Source: Desulfobulbaceae bacterium (lineage in GTDB: Bacteria > Desulfobacterota > Desulfobulbia > Desulfobulbales > Desulfobulbaceae). From it: 34,765 nucleotides of DNA. The notes below the pieces were generated by a model that was not told the origin of the DNA, ran no database searches, and saw only the letters and a program-made list of their open reading frames with translations. Where the stretch lies: NCBI GenBank assembly GCA_015486315.1, contig WFRY01000160.1:1-34765 (forward strand), in the 5' to 3' direction. The position numbers and the translations under genes are program-made. Shown piece after piece: positions 25,506-34,554 of the stretch (positions are counted from its first letter, which is position 1; each line of letters begins with the position of its first letter).

Positions 25506-26048
25506 TTATGGCAAGCTCGGGGAGAGGCGGAATCGCTGCCGGGCGCTGCATTCTTCTATCTGCTGCTGCGTCGCCTCCTGCCGTATATCGATTTTTCGGG
25601 CCGGATTGCCTGCCCATATTTCGTAAGGGCCGGGATTTTTCGTAAGCACCGAGCCTGCTCCGATGACCACTCCATCCGGAATATGGGTCACCTGATATAG
25701 AATAATTGCCCCGTCATGAACCCAGACGTCTGTGCCGATCTTTTTGTCCTGCCAGATTACACCATATTCCTGTTCCACGGCAAGCAATGGTCTGCGGCCG
25801 AGATGAATATGATCATGGGTATAAATCCGGCAGCGGGCCGAGATGTTACACCAGGGACCGAGCTCAATGGAGCCTGTACAGTCCAGCAGGGCAAACCGGC
25901 TGATCAGGATGTTGGTTTCCCGGTCCGGATCGGTAAACACATCGGGCCGCAGGATGAGTTTACCCTTGTGCACATGGCCGTGGGGATGGCGGACCGCCTG
26001 TTCCAGGACATGGTCAAGACGCTCTCTTGTGAGGGTGGTCGAAGGCAA
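25506..26048 (-). CDS. Hexapeptide-repeat acyltransferase (WbbJ/NodL-like)
   Basis: A 180-residue left-handed beta-helix transferase. The turns of the helix are seen in IELGPWCNISARCRIYTHDHIHLGRR, and the acetyl-CoA binding end is VWVHDGAIILYQVTHIPDGVVIGAGSVL followed by YEIWAGNPARKI, the hallmark of maltose/NodL-type O-acetyltransferases. It most likely acetylates a sugar, perhaps on a cell-surface glycan. The start is uncertain: TTG at 26048 has no visible ribosome site, and the ORF can extend a few codons upstream. It lies 86 bases after pepN on the same strand. Confidence 0.83.
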   Translation of the reverse strand: MPSTTLTRERLDHVLEQAVRHPHGHVHKGKLILRPDVFTDPDRETNILISRFALLDCTGSIELGPWCNISARCRIYTHDHIHLGRRPLLAVEQEYGVIWQDKKIGTDVWVHDGAIILYQVTHIPDGVVIGAGSVLTKNPGPYEIWAGNPARKIDIRQEATQQQIEECSARQRFRLSPSLP

Positions 26049-26134
26049 CGGTATAGGGTTCGGAATTTTATGGTTTAAGGTTTACTCTCGTTTTCGGATT
26101 CGTGCCGATGTACAGGTTTGGTATAAGATACAGT

Positions 26135-28756
26135 CTACAGTCTGCTCTTTTCCACTATTTCTCCAACATCACCCGATAACCCGGGCACGGCCCCGATCCG
26201 TTCCAGTTCCGCCTGCATCAACTCCTGTCTGGTCCTGTCATATCTTTTCCACATGGTAAGCGGGGTGACCAGCCTTGAGGCGATCTGGGGATTCATGGGA
26301 TCCAACTCTATGATCTGATCGGCAAGAAAGGTGTAACCGCTGCCGTCTTTTGCGTGAAACTGCTGCTGGTTGCTGCAAAAGGCTCCGATAAGGGAACGAA
26401 CTTTGTTGGGATTTTTCATACTGAAGGCCGGATGGTTCATAAGCGCTTTTACCCGGTCCAGTGTGCCGGGTAGAATAGAGGTTGCCTGCAGCATGAGCCA
26501 TTTATCCACAACCAGCGGGTCATGCTGCCATTTTTTGTAAAAATCAGCCAACAGCTCATCTCCTGCCATGCGATCTGCATTGACAACACCTGCCAGAGCT
26601 GCTGAAACATCGGTCATGTTATCCGCTGTTTTGTACTGTTCAATTCCAAGCTCCAATACTTCAGGTACAATTGCCTCTCCCGGCTCAGCAGCCAATAAAT
26701 AGTTCAGACAACAGTTACGCAGCACCCTGCGGCCCGCCTCCCCTGCCGAATAGTGATAGGAGTCCTCTGTGCCGAGGGCGTAATAGTTTTCATAAAAAAT
26801 ATCACGGTGTTCAATGCTGAGCTGGTAGCGAAAATCCTGCCGTACCCGAAACACTGCCTCCGGATCAACCACCTCCATCTGCTGACTGATCCAGGTCTCT
26901 GTGGGCAGGACAAGGGCTGATGCCGGAAATGCAGGATCAGTATGATCGTCAAGCAGAATCCGGGCAAAGGCCTGATGAAAGAGTTGAGGAACCTGAACCT
27001 GTTTATCCCGCTGCCAGGCTGAAATTGCGCTGAGCAGATACTGCAGTCCGAGCTGCTGACCGGCGTCCCAGCGATTAAACGGATCAGAGTCATGGGCCAT
27101 GAGAAAAGCCAGTTCAGCTTCTCCAAGATCAGAGTGCACCTTGACCGGAGCGGAAAAATTACGGAGTAGAGAGAGGACCGGCTGTTCCGGTATCCCGCTC
27201 AGACGAAATTCCTGTTTTTCTTGTTCCAGAAGAAGAACGGTATCATGCAGATCGATATCCCTGCCCTGTTTATCCAGCAGGCCCATGGCAACAGGCATGT
27301 AAAACGGTTTTTTGTCTGCCTGACCGGGTGTGGGCGGACACGACTGGCTGATGGTCAGCACATATTCCCGGGTCTTTTCATCATATGATTGACTCACGGC
27401 AAGCTCCGGTGTACCCGACTGGCTGTACCATAGCTTGAATTGAGAAAGATCCATTCCGTTGGCATCTTCCATGGCCCGGACAAAGTCGTCACAGGTTACG
27501 GCCTGGCCGTCGTGCCGTTCAAAATAGAGATCCATGCCCAGACGAAAACCATCTGCCCCAAGCAGTGTATGGATCATTCTGATCACCTCGGCCCCCTTGT
27601 TATAGACGGTCAGGGTGTAAAAATTATTGATTTCGACAAAGGATTCCGGCCGGACCGGATGGGCCATCGGGCCGCTGTCCTCCCGAAACTGAAAACTGCG
27701 CATCACGTTAACGTCATGGATACGCTTGACGGCCCGCGAGCCCATGTCTGCCGAGAACTCCTGGTCACGAAAAACCGTCAATCCCTCTTTTAAACTAAGC
27801 TGAAACCAGTCTCGGCAGGTAATCCGGTTGCCGGTCCAGTTATGGAAATATTCATGGGCAATGACCCCTTCTATCCCCTCATAATCTGTATCTGTTGCCG
27901 TTTCAGGACGGGCCAGTACATACTTGGAGTTAAAGACATTGAGTCCCTTGTTCTCCATGGCACCCATATTAAAATCATCCACAGCCACTATCATATAGGT
28001 ATCAAGGTCATATTCCCGGCCAAACTTCTGCTCGTCCCAGCGCATGGCTTTTTTCAGGGACTCCATGGCATGACCGCATTTTTCTTTATTGCGTTCCTCG
28101 ACAAAAATATGGAGGGCAACCTCACGACCGGACATGGTGGTAAAGGAATCTTCAATCCGAACCAGATCGCCTGCGACCAGGGCAAAGAGATAACTGGGTT
28201 TGGGAAAGGGATCGTGCCAGGTGGCAAAACCTCGACCATCATCAAGCAAGCCCTGCTCTGCCAGGTTGCCGTTGGACAGCATCACCGGGCAGGAAGCAGG
28301 ATCTCCTGTTACAGTGGTGGTAAACACAGCCATCACGTCAGGACGGTCCGGGTAGCAGGTGATGCGGCGAAACCCCTGGGCCTCGCACTGGGTGCAGTAA
28401 TTGCCCGAGGATCTATACAACCCTTCCAGGGCTGTGTTGGCCTCCGGCGCTATCCTGGTTATGACTTCAAGTTCAAAGAGGTCCGGCACCTGTTCAATGC
28501 GCAGGATGGAGCCGTCATAGGAGTATTCTTTTTCCGCAACCCTGTTGCCGTCAAGGGAAACACCGACAAGTTCAAGATGTTCTCCGTTCAGTTCAAGCGC
28601 TGCCTGCTGATTTTCAGCATCCGGATTGCGCTGCATGGCAAGCCTGGAAGTCACGACGGTCTGCTGCGGATCAAGTTCCACCCGCAGGTGAACTGTGGAG
28701 ACAATAAATGGAAAGGGCGTATAGTCTTTAAGATAGATGGTTTTATGTGCTTTCAT
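26135..28756 (-). CDS. pepN: Aminopeptidase N, M1 family
   Basis: A zinc aminopeptidase of 873 residues, close to E. coli PepN (870). It removes N-terminal residues, with broad specificity. The substrate-recognising GAMEN is present in GAMENKGLNVFN, the zinc site is HEYFHNWTGNR with the second Glu in LKEGLTVFRDQEF, and the Tyr/catalytic region follows. An N-terminal beta domain (FPFIVSTVHLRVELD) precedes these and the long helical C-terminal domain is complete. I choose the ATG at 28756 (MKAHKTIYLKDY), with AAGG nine bases upstream, instead of the track's start at 28792. No signal peptide, so cytoplasmic. Confidence 0.95.
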   Translation of the reverse strand: MKAHKTIYLKDYTPFPFIVSTVHLRVELDPQQTVVTSRLAMQRNPDAENQQAALELNGEHLELVGVSLDGNRVAEKEYSYDGSILRIEQVPDLFELEVITRIAPEANTALEGLYRSSGNYCTQCEAQGFRRITCYPDRPDVMAVFTTTVTGDPASCPVMLSNGNLAEQGLLDDGRGFATWHDPFPKPSYLFALVAGDLVRIEDSFTTMSGREVALHIFVEERNKEKCGHAMESLKKAMRWDEQKFGREYDLDTYMIVAVDDFNMGAMENKGLNVFNSKYVLARPETATDTDYEGIEGVIAHEYFHNWTGNRITCRDWFQLSLKEGLTVFRDQEFSADMGSRAVKRIHDVNVMRSFQFREDSGPMAHPVRPESFVEINNFYTLTVYNKGAEVIRMIHTLLGADGFRLGMDLYFERHDGQAVTCDDFVRAMEDANGMDLSQFKLWYSQSGTPELAVSQSYDEKTREYVLTISQSCPPTPGQADKKPFYMPVAMGLLDKQGRDIDLHDTVLLLEQEKQEFRLSGIPEQPVLSLLRNFSAPVKVHSDLGEAELAFLMAHDSDPFNRWDAGQQLGLQYLLSAISAWQRDKQVQVPQLFHQAFARILLDDHTDPAFPASALVLPTETWISQQMEVVDPEAVFRVRQDFRYQLSIEHRDIFYENYYALGTEDSYHYSAGEAGRRVLRNCCLNYLLAAEPGEAIVPEVLELGIEQYKTADNMTDVSAALAGVVNADRMAGDELLADFYKKWQHDPLVVDKWLMLQATSILPGTLDRVKALMNHPAFSMKNPNKVRSLIGAFCSNQQQFHAKDGSGYTFLADQIIELDPMNPQIASRLVTPLTMWKRYDRTRQELMQAELERIGAVPGLSGDVGEIVEKSRL

Positions 28757-29037
28757 GAGAAAATTACCTTTTTTGAACCACGAATTATACAAAACAGGCA
28801 GAAAACTGCTACGTTCGGTTCGTTTTCATGGTCAGTACGTTGCAGGAAATACCTTCTATTGGTAATAACTGCTCAAGGAATGTACAATGATAAATGCATG
28901 AGTAATGAGTAAAAGCTGTGTTCCTCTTATTTTCTGTCGGTTCAGCAGGGGTTGAAATCCGGCATACGAGTTTATGAATGCCCGGAAATTGAAGTCAATA
29001 CCTTTCACCTGAAACCTTATACCTATTTCTAAACACT

Positions 29038-29946
29038 ATGTCACACGGTGCAGATTCACTGAAATCCATTTTTTTTGCCCTTGGAGCAAACTTTGCCATT
29101 GCCGTTGCCAAGCTGGCCGCTGCCATTTTCACGGGGTCCGGCGCAATGATGGCGGAATCCATTCATTCCTTTGCCGACTGCGGCAACCAGCTCCTGCTGC
29201 TGGTCGGACTCCGTAATTCCGGCAAACCACCCTCGCCGGAATATCCACTTGGATACGGCAAGGCCATTTACTTCTGGTCCTTTATTGTGGCCCTGATTCT
29301 TTTTTCCATGGGTGGCCTGTATTCCATTTATGAGGGGGTACATAAACTGCATAATCCGGAACCGATCAGTGCCCCTCTTATTGCCATCGGAGTGCTTATC
29401 TTTTCTATGATTGCGGAGGGAACATCACTGTGGGGCTGCATGCGGGAAATCAACAAGGTCCGCGGCAGCCGCTCAATCATCCGCTGGTTCAAGGAAACCC
29501 GGCAGAGTGACCTGCTGGTCGTCTTCGGTGAAGACACCGCTGCCCTGATGGGACTCAGTTTTGCCCTGCTTGCCGTTATCATAACCTGGATAACGGGTAA
29601 TCCCATGTTTGATGCCATAGGATCCATTGGTATTGGTGTGCTGCTTATTTTAATAGCCATCTTTATCGGCATTGAGGTCAAGGCATTGCTCATCGGTCAG
29701 GGAGTGGAGCCGGAAACCAGGGAAAAGATGCTTGCCTTTCTCAGGAGTCGACCGGAAATAGAAAAAATTTTCAATCTGCTCACCCTGCAGATGGGTGCTG
29801 ATGTCATGGTTGCGGTAAAGGCAAAAATGGCGGAACAGCAATCTGCTGATCAACTTATCACTGCTATTAATACCTGCGAGGTCGCATTTAAACAGGAATT
29901 TCCGGAGACCATGTGGCTTTTCTTTGAGCCTGACAATCAGGATTAA
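29038..29946 (+). CDS. Cation diffusion facilitator transporter, ZnT9-like
   Basis: A 302-residue inner-membrane protein with six predicted helices, for example FALGANFAIAVAKLAAAIFTG, IYFWSFIVALILFSMGGLY and IGVLLILIAIFIGIEVKAL. The second helix has the CDF metal motif HSFAD (in ESIHSFADCGNQ); the fifth has EDTAALMG where most CDFs have HxxxD, which is the pattern of the SLC30A9/ZnT9 group. A C-terminal soluble domain (LLTLQMGADVMVAVKAKM) follows. It probably exports zinc or another divalent metal in exchange for protons, though metal choice is uncertain in this group. No strong ribosome site. About 280 gene-free bases precede it with nothing recognised in them. Confidence 0.88.
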   Translation: MSHGADSLKSIFFALGANFAIAVAKLAAAIFTGSGAMMAESIHSFADCGNQLLLLVGLRNSGKPPSPEYPLGYGKAIYFWSFIVALILFSMGGLYSIYEGVHKLHNPEPISAPLIAIGVLIFSMIAEGTSLWGCMREINKVRGSRSIIRWFKETRQSDLLVVFGEDTAALMGLSFALLAVIITWITGNPMFDAIGSIGIGVLLILIAIFIGIEVKALLIGQGVEPETREKMLAFLRSRPEIEKIFNLLTLQMGADVMVAVKAKMAEQQSADQLITAINTCEVAFKQEFPETMWLFFEPDNQD

Positions 29947-30008
29947 AATAGACCAGGAATGAAACGTGCAGGAGCAACGCTGCTTCATCACCATCATATT
30001 TTTAACCC

Positions 30009-31073
30009 TTGAACCATAAACCTTCCATCCATACCGACATCCTTGTTATCGGTGCCGGTCCGGGCGGGCTTGCCTGTGCAAAACTGCTGGCGGAACATGG
30101 CCGTAAGGTCATTGTCCTTGAACGCAGTCGTGCTGATACAATCGGCAGCAAAGTCTGTGCCGGGGGCATTACCTGGGACGGGTTGATCGGTATTGTGCCG
30201 GAGGATTTGATTGAACGTAGTTTTTGTGAGCAGTACATTTTTTCCAATTACCAGAGTGTGGTGGTACAGGAAAAAAATCCCATTATTGCCACTGTCAATC
30301 GAAAGGTTCTTGGCAGGTGGATGGCGAAAAAGGCAATGGACGCCGGTGTGGAGATTATCACTGATACACGGGTAAGTGCAGTCGACGGGCTGCAGGTGAC
30401 GGCACTATCGGGTTCCGGAAAACAAAGCATCTTTACCTGCACAAACCTGGTTGGAGCTGATGGTGCAAATTCGCTGGTCCGACGCAGTCTCGGCATCCCC
30501 ATCGTCGATATGGGACCGGGCATCAACTATCAAATTGGGGGGTCCTGTGAAAAGATGGAATGGCACCTCAACACAAAGTATTTCGGCTATGGCTACGGCT
30601 GGATATTTCCCCATAAAGAAACAATTTCCATCGGCGCCTACGGTCCGCGCGGCAATATGAACACCGGCAGGCTTAAAAAGAATCTTCTCAGATGGGCGCT
30701 TGCCAGGGGACATGATCTGCAGAATGCATCCTGTCAGGCAGCGCTGATCAGCTATGATTATCGAGGCCATGCATTTGGCTCTACCTGGCTGGTGGGCGAT
30801 GCGGCAGGCCTTGCTTCCGGCCTGACCGGGGAAGGCATATATCCGGCCATAGTTTCCGGAGAAATCGTTGCCGGTACAATTATTGATCCGGCAAAACCAG
30901 ATGATGCGATCAGAACGATGGTCAAAAAACAGCGCCTGCACCATCGGGTTATCAGCCTGTCGGCAAGGCATCCTGCCTTTTGCTCGTTGATTATGGAATC
31001 GCTTATCATGATGCTCCGGCTTAAGCTTGTCAACTTTCATAGCTTGGAGATGGCAACGACTCCCGGCAATTGA
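30009..31073 (+). CDS. Geranylgeranyl-reductase-family FAD oxidoreductase
   Basis: A 354-residue flavoprotein. ILVIGAGPGGLACAKLLAEH at the N-terminus is the dinucleotide fold, with SKVCAGGIT as the family's substrate loop. GWIFPHKETISIGAY and the FAD-binding LVGDAAGLASGLTGEGIY complete the geranylgeranyl/digeranylgeranyl reductase signature. Relatives reduce isoprenoid chains of lipids or quinones. In a Desulfobacterota this may be a menaquinone side-chain or membrane-lipid reductase; the substrate is not proven. The start is TTG at 30009; no ATG is available close by. It follows the CDF gene by about 60 bases and its stop overlaps the next small ORF. Confidence 0.88.
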   Translation: MNHKPSIHTDILVIGAGPGGLACAKLLAEHGRKVIVLERSRADTIGSKVCAGGITWDGLIGIVPEDLIERSFCEQYIFSNYQSVVVQEKNPIIATVNRKVLGRWMAKKAMDAGVEIITDTRVSAVDGLQVTALSGSGKQSIFTCTNLVGADGANSLVRRSLGIPIVDMGPGINYQIGGSCEKMEWHLNTKYFGYGYGWIFPHKETISIGAYGPRGNMNTGRLKKNLLRWALARGHDLQNASCQAALISYDYRGHAFGSTWLVGDAAGLASGLTGEGIYPAIVSGEIVAGTIIDPAKPDDAIRTMVKKQRLHHRVISLSARHPAFCSLIMESLIMMLRLKLVNFHSLEMATTPGN

Positions 31074-31261
31074 ACCTCAGTGGGCCCGGGACAACGACTG
31101 AAACCGGTGGTAAAATTCATACAGTCGTTGCACGAGATTATGAATCTCTGCCTGCGCCGGGAGAACGAGTAAGGCTTGAATTGAATGTCATGCCGTACAC
31201 TGAGAGTCTTGCCATTCCCGGTATCCTACATTATAAGGTGCTGTATGCATCCCCGGGTTGA
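31070..31261 (+). CDS. Small ORF coupled to the flavoprotein gene
   Basis: Sixty-three codons start at a TTG that overlaps the flavoprotein's TGA (TTGA). The text looks protein-like, especially the end (RVRLELNVMPYTESLAIPG, HYKVLYASPG), with plausible codon use, but there is no strong ribosome site and no recognised family. If real, it would be translated by re-initiation after the reductase. Confidence 0.4.
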   Translation: MNLSGPGTTTETGGKIHTVVARDYESLPAPGERVRLELNVMPYTESLAIPGILHYKVLYASPG

Positions 31262-31326
31262 GGCATGGGAGCATAATGTAAACCTGCCCTTTATCGAACA
31301 CCGTTAACCCTATACAGTTTCCAGTC

Positions 31327-31596
31327 ATGGCTAAAAAAAAGACATTTATCTACAATATTTTGTTCCTGATCGTCTGCGGCGGTCTCTTTTTCTTTCTCTG
31401 GAGTGCACCACCTGAGACAACTGCCCACCTGCCCCATGATGAAGATCATGAACGTTTTATGGATATGGGTAAAAAAGAGGCGGAAAAATTCTGCAACGAC
31501 TGTCATGGACCAAAGCAGATTGCTCCGCTGCCCGAAGATCATCCCCCCAAATATCGCTGTCTGTTCTGCCACAAACGCGACCACCAGGGAATGTAA
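31327..31596 (+). CDS. Small membrane-anchored diheme c-type cytochrome
   Basis: An 89-residue protein. An N-terminal hydrophobic helix (YNILFLIVCGGLFFFLWS) anchors or exports it to the periplasm. Two heme c motifs, CNDCH and CLFCH, lie about 30 residues apart, and extra histidines (HLPHDEDHE, EDHPPKY, KRDHQGM) are candidates for the distal ligands. It is too small for NapB or NrfB and likely acts as an electron carrier. It directly precedes ppsR (three bases between them). The weak ribosome site leaves the start slightly uncertain. Confidence 0.85.
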   Translation: MAKKKTFIYNILFLIVCGGLFFFLWSAPPETTAHLPHDEDHERFMDMGKKEAEKFCNDCHGPKQIAPLPEDHPPKYRCLFCHKRDHQGM

Positions 31597-31599
31597 TTC

Positions 31600-32424
31600 A
31601 TGTGGAACGTTAAAGATATTTATTATGTGTCTGACTCTACGGCATTACTCACAGAGGATATGGGGAAATCTCTTCTCTGCCAGTTCCCTGAAATCGGCTT
31701 TAATGAAGAAAAAATTCCCTTTGTCCGCAGTGTCAACGATGCCCGGAAAGCCCTTGATCGGATTCTTGACCAATCCGGCAGTCTGCAGCCCATAGTCTTC
31801 TGTACCATCATGGACAAAGATGTCCGGGATGTCTTTAATGCAGCAGAAGTTGAAATGCTTGATCTGTACGGCGGGTTTTTAAACGATCTGGAACGAACCC
31901 TTGAGGCAAAGGCTGTACGTGAGCCCGGTTTTTTCAGGCACACCGATGATACCAAGGCCGGCGAACGGGTAGAGGCCATTCATTACTCCATCGAGCATGA
32001 TGACGGTCAGAAAACCAGGGAATATGACCAGGCCGAAGTAATTCTGGTCGGCGTTTCCCGTACCGGCAAAACACCGGTCAGCGTCTACCTGGCGACGCAC
32101 ATGGGACTTAAGGCTGCCAATTTTGCCCTGACCTCGGATCATCTGAATAACTTTGAACTGCCCGGCGATATTGTTCATAACCGAAAACAGGTTGTCGGTC
32201 TGACCATTTCCGCCCAGTACCTGCATAGAATACGGCAGAAACGATACCCCGACAGCACCTATGCAAAACTTTCTACCTGCAGCACGGAGCTGAGACAGGC
32301 GGAACAGCTGTTCATGCAGCACGCCATCAAGACGTTGAAAACCGATGGCAGATCCATTGAAGAACTCTCTGTTCAGGTGACCCAGCTGCTGGGTATCTCA
32401 AAAAAGAAATGGAGAAGAAAATAA
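31600..32424 (+). CDS. ppsR: PEP synthetase regulatory protein (kinase/pyrophosphorylase)
   Basis: A 274-residue DUF299-family protein. PpsR phosphorylates a threonine on phosphoenolpyruvate synthase using ADP and reverses it with phosphate, so it sets gluconeogenic flow; a homologue (RP1) acts on pyruvate phosphate dikinase. The P-loop-like VGVSRTGKTPVSVYLA and the start YYVSDSTALLTEDMG are the family's signatures; YDQAEVILVGV and a helical C-terminus follow. It is just downstream of the diheme cytochrome. The PEP synthase or PPDK partner is not in this window. Confidence 0.93.
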   Translation: MWNVKDIYYVSDSTALLTEDMGKSLLCQFPEIGFNEEKIPFVRSVNDARKALDRILDQSGSLQPIVFCTIMDKDVRDVFNAAEVEMLDLYGGFLNDLERTLEAKAVREPGFFRHTDDTKAGERVEAIHYSIEHDDGQKTREYDQAEVILVGVSRTGKTPVSVYLATHMGLKAANFALTSDHLNNFELPGDIVHNRKQVVGLTISAQYLHRIRQKRYPDSTYAKLSTCSTELRQAEQLFMQHAIKTLKTDGRSIEELSVQVTQLLGISKKKWRRK

Positions 32425-32497
32425 TGGTGCTCATTGTCATGAACGACAGAAATATTGCACCGAAACGATTACAATCTATTGTTCAGGAGTATGGCTG

Positions 32498-32719
32498 ATG
32501 TTAAAGTGGCTTGATTCCATTCCCCTCTCCCTGCTCATTATTGCAGCTGTCATTTTAGGCGGCGCTCCGTTTATCCCGGAACCGCATATAGTTGAAAAGA
32601 TCCGTATGCTGGCTAATGGAACCTTATCCAGACCCATTGATATATTTGACCTGGTGTATCACGGTCTCCCCCTGTTGCTGCTGGTGCTGAAACTGGCAAG
32701 AATTGCTCAGACAAGGTGA
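32498..32719 (+). CDS. Small two-helix membrane protein
   Basis: A 73-residue protein with AGGAG eight bases before the ATG. Two hydrophobic helices (SLLIIAAVILGGAPFI and DLVYHGLPLLLLVLKLARI) flank a loop rich in charged residues (EPHIVEKIRMLANG). I recall near-identical small proteins in Deltaproteobacteria that pipelines label RND transporter, a label the sequence does not support. Its TGA shares one base with the ATG of the next gene, so the two are translationally coupled. Confidence 0.7.
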   Translation: MLKWLDSIPLSLLIIAAVILGGAPFIPEPHIVEKIRMLANGTLSRPIDIFDLVYHGLPLLLLVLKLARIAQTR

Positions 32720-33648
32720 TGCCCCCTGCTTTGTCTTTATCGGTATTTTGGATCCTCTTTTCGTTCATCCCGTTCATCTCGGGATGTAATGGTCCGGAAA
32801 ATAAATTGGAGAACCCCATGACGGCACAAAATCTACTGGACAGCCCTGAAGTCAGGCAAGTTCTCTTTCATCCCAGAGCCACACCGGAAACAGAACCACC
32901 TGCCGGAGCAGAAAATATCAATATAGAGGTGGAACCGGGCATCTCCATCGGCTGCCGCCTGTTTACAGCCGACAAAAACGCTCCAACTATCCTCTTTTAT
33001 CATGGCAACGGAGAAATTGTCGCTGATTACGATGAGATCGGACCTATGTATGCTCAGCAAAATATCAATTTTCTGATCACGGACTTCCGGGGATATGGCT
33101 GGAGTGGCGGCACCCCATCGTTCTCTGCTCTGCTTGCCGACAGTCATGTTTTATACCATAAACTCAGACAGTATCTGGCTGATCAAGGATACAGCAAGGT
33201 GTTGTTTATCATGGGCAGATCTCTGGGCTCTGCCTGTGCCATAGAAGTTGCATCTGCTTATAACGACGAGATCAATGGGCTGATTATCGAGAGCGGATTT
33301 GCAGATACCCTGCCTCTGGCACAAACACTGGGAATGGATTTATCCTCAACCGATCTTACTGAAGAACAGACCTTTAATAATGGAGGAAAAATCGCTACTG
33401 TCACCAAGCCGACATTTCTACTCCATGGTCAACTCGATACCCTGATTCCCCTCTGGCAGTCGGAAAAACTGCACGCCGAATGTGGAGCCCGCTCAAAAGA
33501 GCTGCAGGTCGTTCCGGGGGCAGACCACAACTCTCTGATTGCGGTAGGGGGAATATTTTACTTTCAGGCAATAAGGCAGTTTGTCGATCGGGTGAGCGGT
33601 ACCAGTGACTGGCGCAAACTGCGCAGGGCTTATAAAGCCGGGGAGTGA
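32719..33648 (+). CDS. Lipoprotein alpha/beta hydrolase
   Basis: A 309-residue protein from the ATG at 32719 (TGATG overlap with the upstream gene; the track starts at a GTG one codon earlier). The signal ends in FISGC, so it is a lipoprotein. The alpha/beta hydrolase fold has an oxyanion loop YHGNGE, the nucleophile Ser in GRSLGSA, the Asp in HGQLDTLIP and the His in GADHNSL: a complete catalytic triad. It resembles the BEM46/ABHD13-type hydrolases. Esterase or thioesterase activity is likely, the substrate unknown. Anchored in the periplasm or outer membrane. Confidence 0.86.
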   Translation: MPPALSLSVFWILFSFIPFISGCNGPENKLENPMTAQNLLDSPEVRQVLFHPRATPETEPPAGAENINIEVEPGISIGCRLFTADKNAPTILFYHGNGEIVADYDEIGPMYAQQNINFLITDFRGYGWSGGTPSFSALLADSHVLYHKLRQYLADQGYSKVLFIMGRSLGSACAIEVASAYNDEINGLIIESGFADTLPLAQTLGMDLSSTDLTEEQTFNNGGKIATVTKPTFLLHGQLDTLIPLWQSEKLHAECGARSKELQVVPGADHNSLIAVGGIFYFQAIRQFVDRVSGTSDWRKLRRAYKAGE

Positions 33649-33713
33649 AAAAGAGCGTTGGGATACCGGATGACACCATAATCTCACAATCAATCATAAA
33701 CAAAATATAGATC

Positions 33714-34202
33714 ATGTCCTCCAAACGAACCGATTACCTCTCCTGGGATGAATACTTTATGGCTGTTGCCCTGCTCTCGGCCCAGCGCTCAAAGGACCCC
33801 AATACTCAGGTTGGTGCCTGTGTCGCCAATTCACTGAATAAAATCGTCGGGGTGGGTTATAATGGTTTTCCCTGGGGATGCTCCGATGATGAACTGCCAT
33901 GGGACAGGGAAGGGGATTACCTGAATACCAAATACCCATTTGTCTGCCATGCGGAGCTCAATGCGGTACTCAACTCAACAACTTTTGACCTCCGGGACTG
34001 CCGTATCTATGTAGCACTTTTTCCGTGCAACGAATGTACCAAGGTGATCATCCAGGCGGGTATCAGGGAAATTGTTTACCTCTCCGATAAGTACAGGAAT
34101 ACGGATTCCGTCAGGGCGTCTAAAATCATGCTGGCAAAATCCAACACTTCCTACCGGCAATTCAAACCTGAACGTGAATCCATTCTACTGTCACTTATTT
34201 GA
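33714..34202 (+). CDS. dCMP deaminase (ComEB-like)
   Basis: A 162-residue zinc deaminase that turns dCMP into dUMP for dTMP synthesis. The zinc and catalytic motifs are HAELNAVLNS and PCNECTKVIIQAG. LSWDEYFMAVALLSAQRSKDPNTQVGAC and GYNGFPWGCSDDELPW are the family's N-terminal signatures. No ribosome site is visible in front of the ATG. It follows the hydrolase gene by 65 bases. Allosteric control by dCTP/dTTP occurs in relatives but is not shown here. Confidence 0.92.
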   Translation: MSSKRTDYLSWDEYFMAVALLSAQRSKDPNTQVGACVANSLNKIVGVGYNGFPWGCSDDELPWDREGDYLNTKYPFVCHAELNAVLNSTTFDLRDCRIYVALFPCNECTKVIIQAGIREIVYLSDKYRNTDSVRASKIMLAKSNTSYRQFKPERESILLSLI

Positions 34203-34332
34203 ATTTGCAGAGAATATTCAGCTACAGGTTTTACAGATACAGGATTATTAAATATTGTACCATACTGATTATCATGATATGATATTTGTAATTATTCATG
34301 TGGGTGCAGAAAACCGGCAAAACCACCTTCCT

Positions 34333-34457
34333 GTAAGTGTTCAGGAGTGCCTTAGATTCGTTCATTTTAGACTGTGAAGCGTACTCGTGCTACTCGAGCA
34401 GGCTTAAATGGACGAAGAGGTAAGCGAAGACTCCGTGAGGTGCTCCTGAATAGTTAC
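34333..34457. repeat. 125-bp nested palindromic element
   Basis: In the 352-base gene-free gap between the dCMP deaminase and the last gene. Outer arms GTAAGTGTTCAGGAGTGCCT and the inverse of AGGTGCTCCTGAATAGTTAC match in 16 of 20 bases; inner arms ATTCGTTCATTTTAGACTG (34356-34374) and CAGGCTTAAATGGACGAAG (34399-34417) in 15 of 19. The outer arm resembles the dispersed repeat at 5593 and 25391 (GTAAGYG...TTCA). No obvious target duplication. It could be a MITE-like or REP-like element or a structured RNA. The remaining gap (34203-34332, 34458-34554) is AT-rich with nothing recognised. Confidence 0.7.
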
Positions 34458-34554
34458 TGATATTTTATCTTATTTGCGCTCAAACAGATCAGAATAATAA
34501 CAAAAATAAAATTCATAACTGCGTGCAACTGACAACTGACCGACAGGGATCACG

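Noticed and set aside
27842-28912. 356-codon plus-strand ORF opposite pepN
   Set aside because: Long only because it mirrors the GC pattern of pepN, whose GAMEN and HEXXH motifs decide the coding strand.
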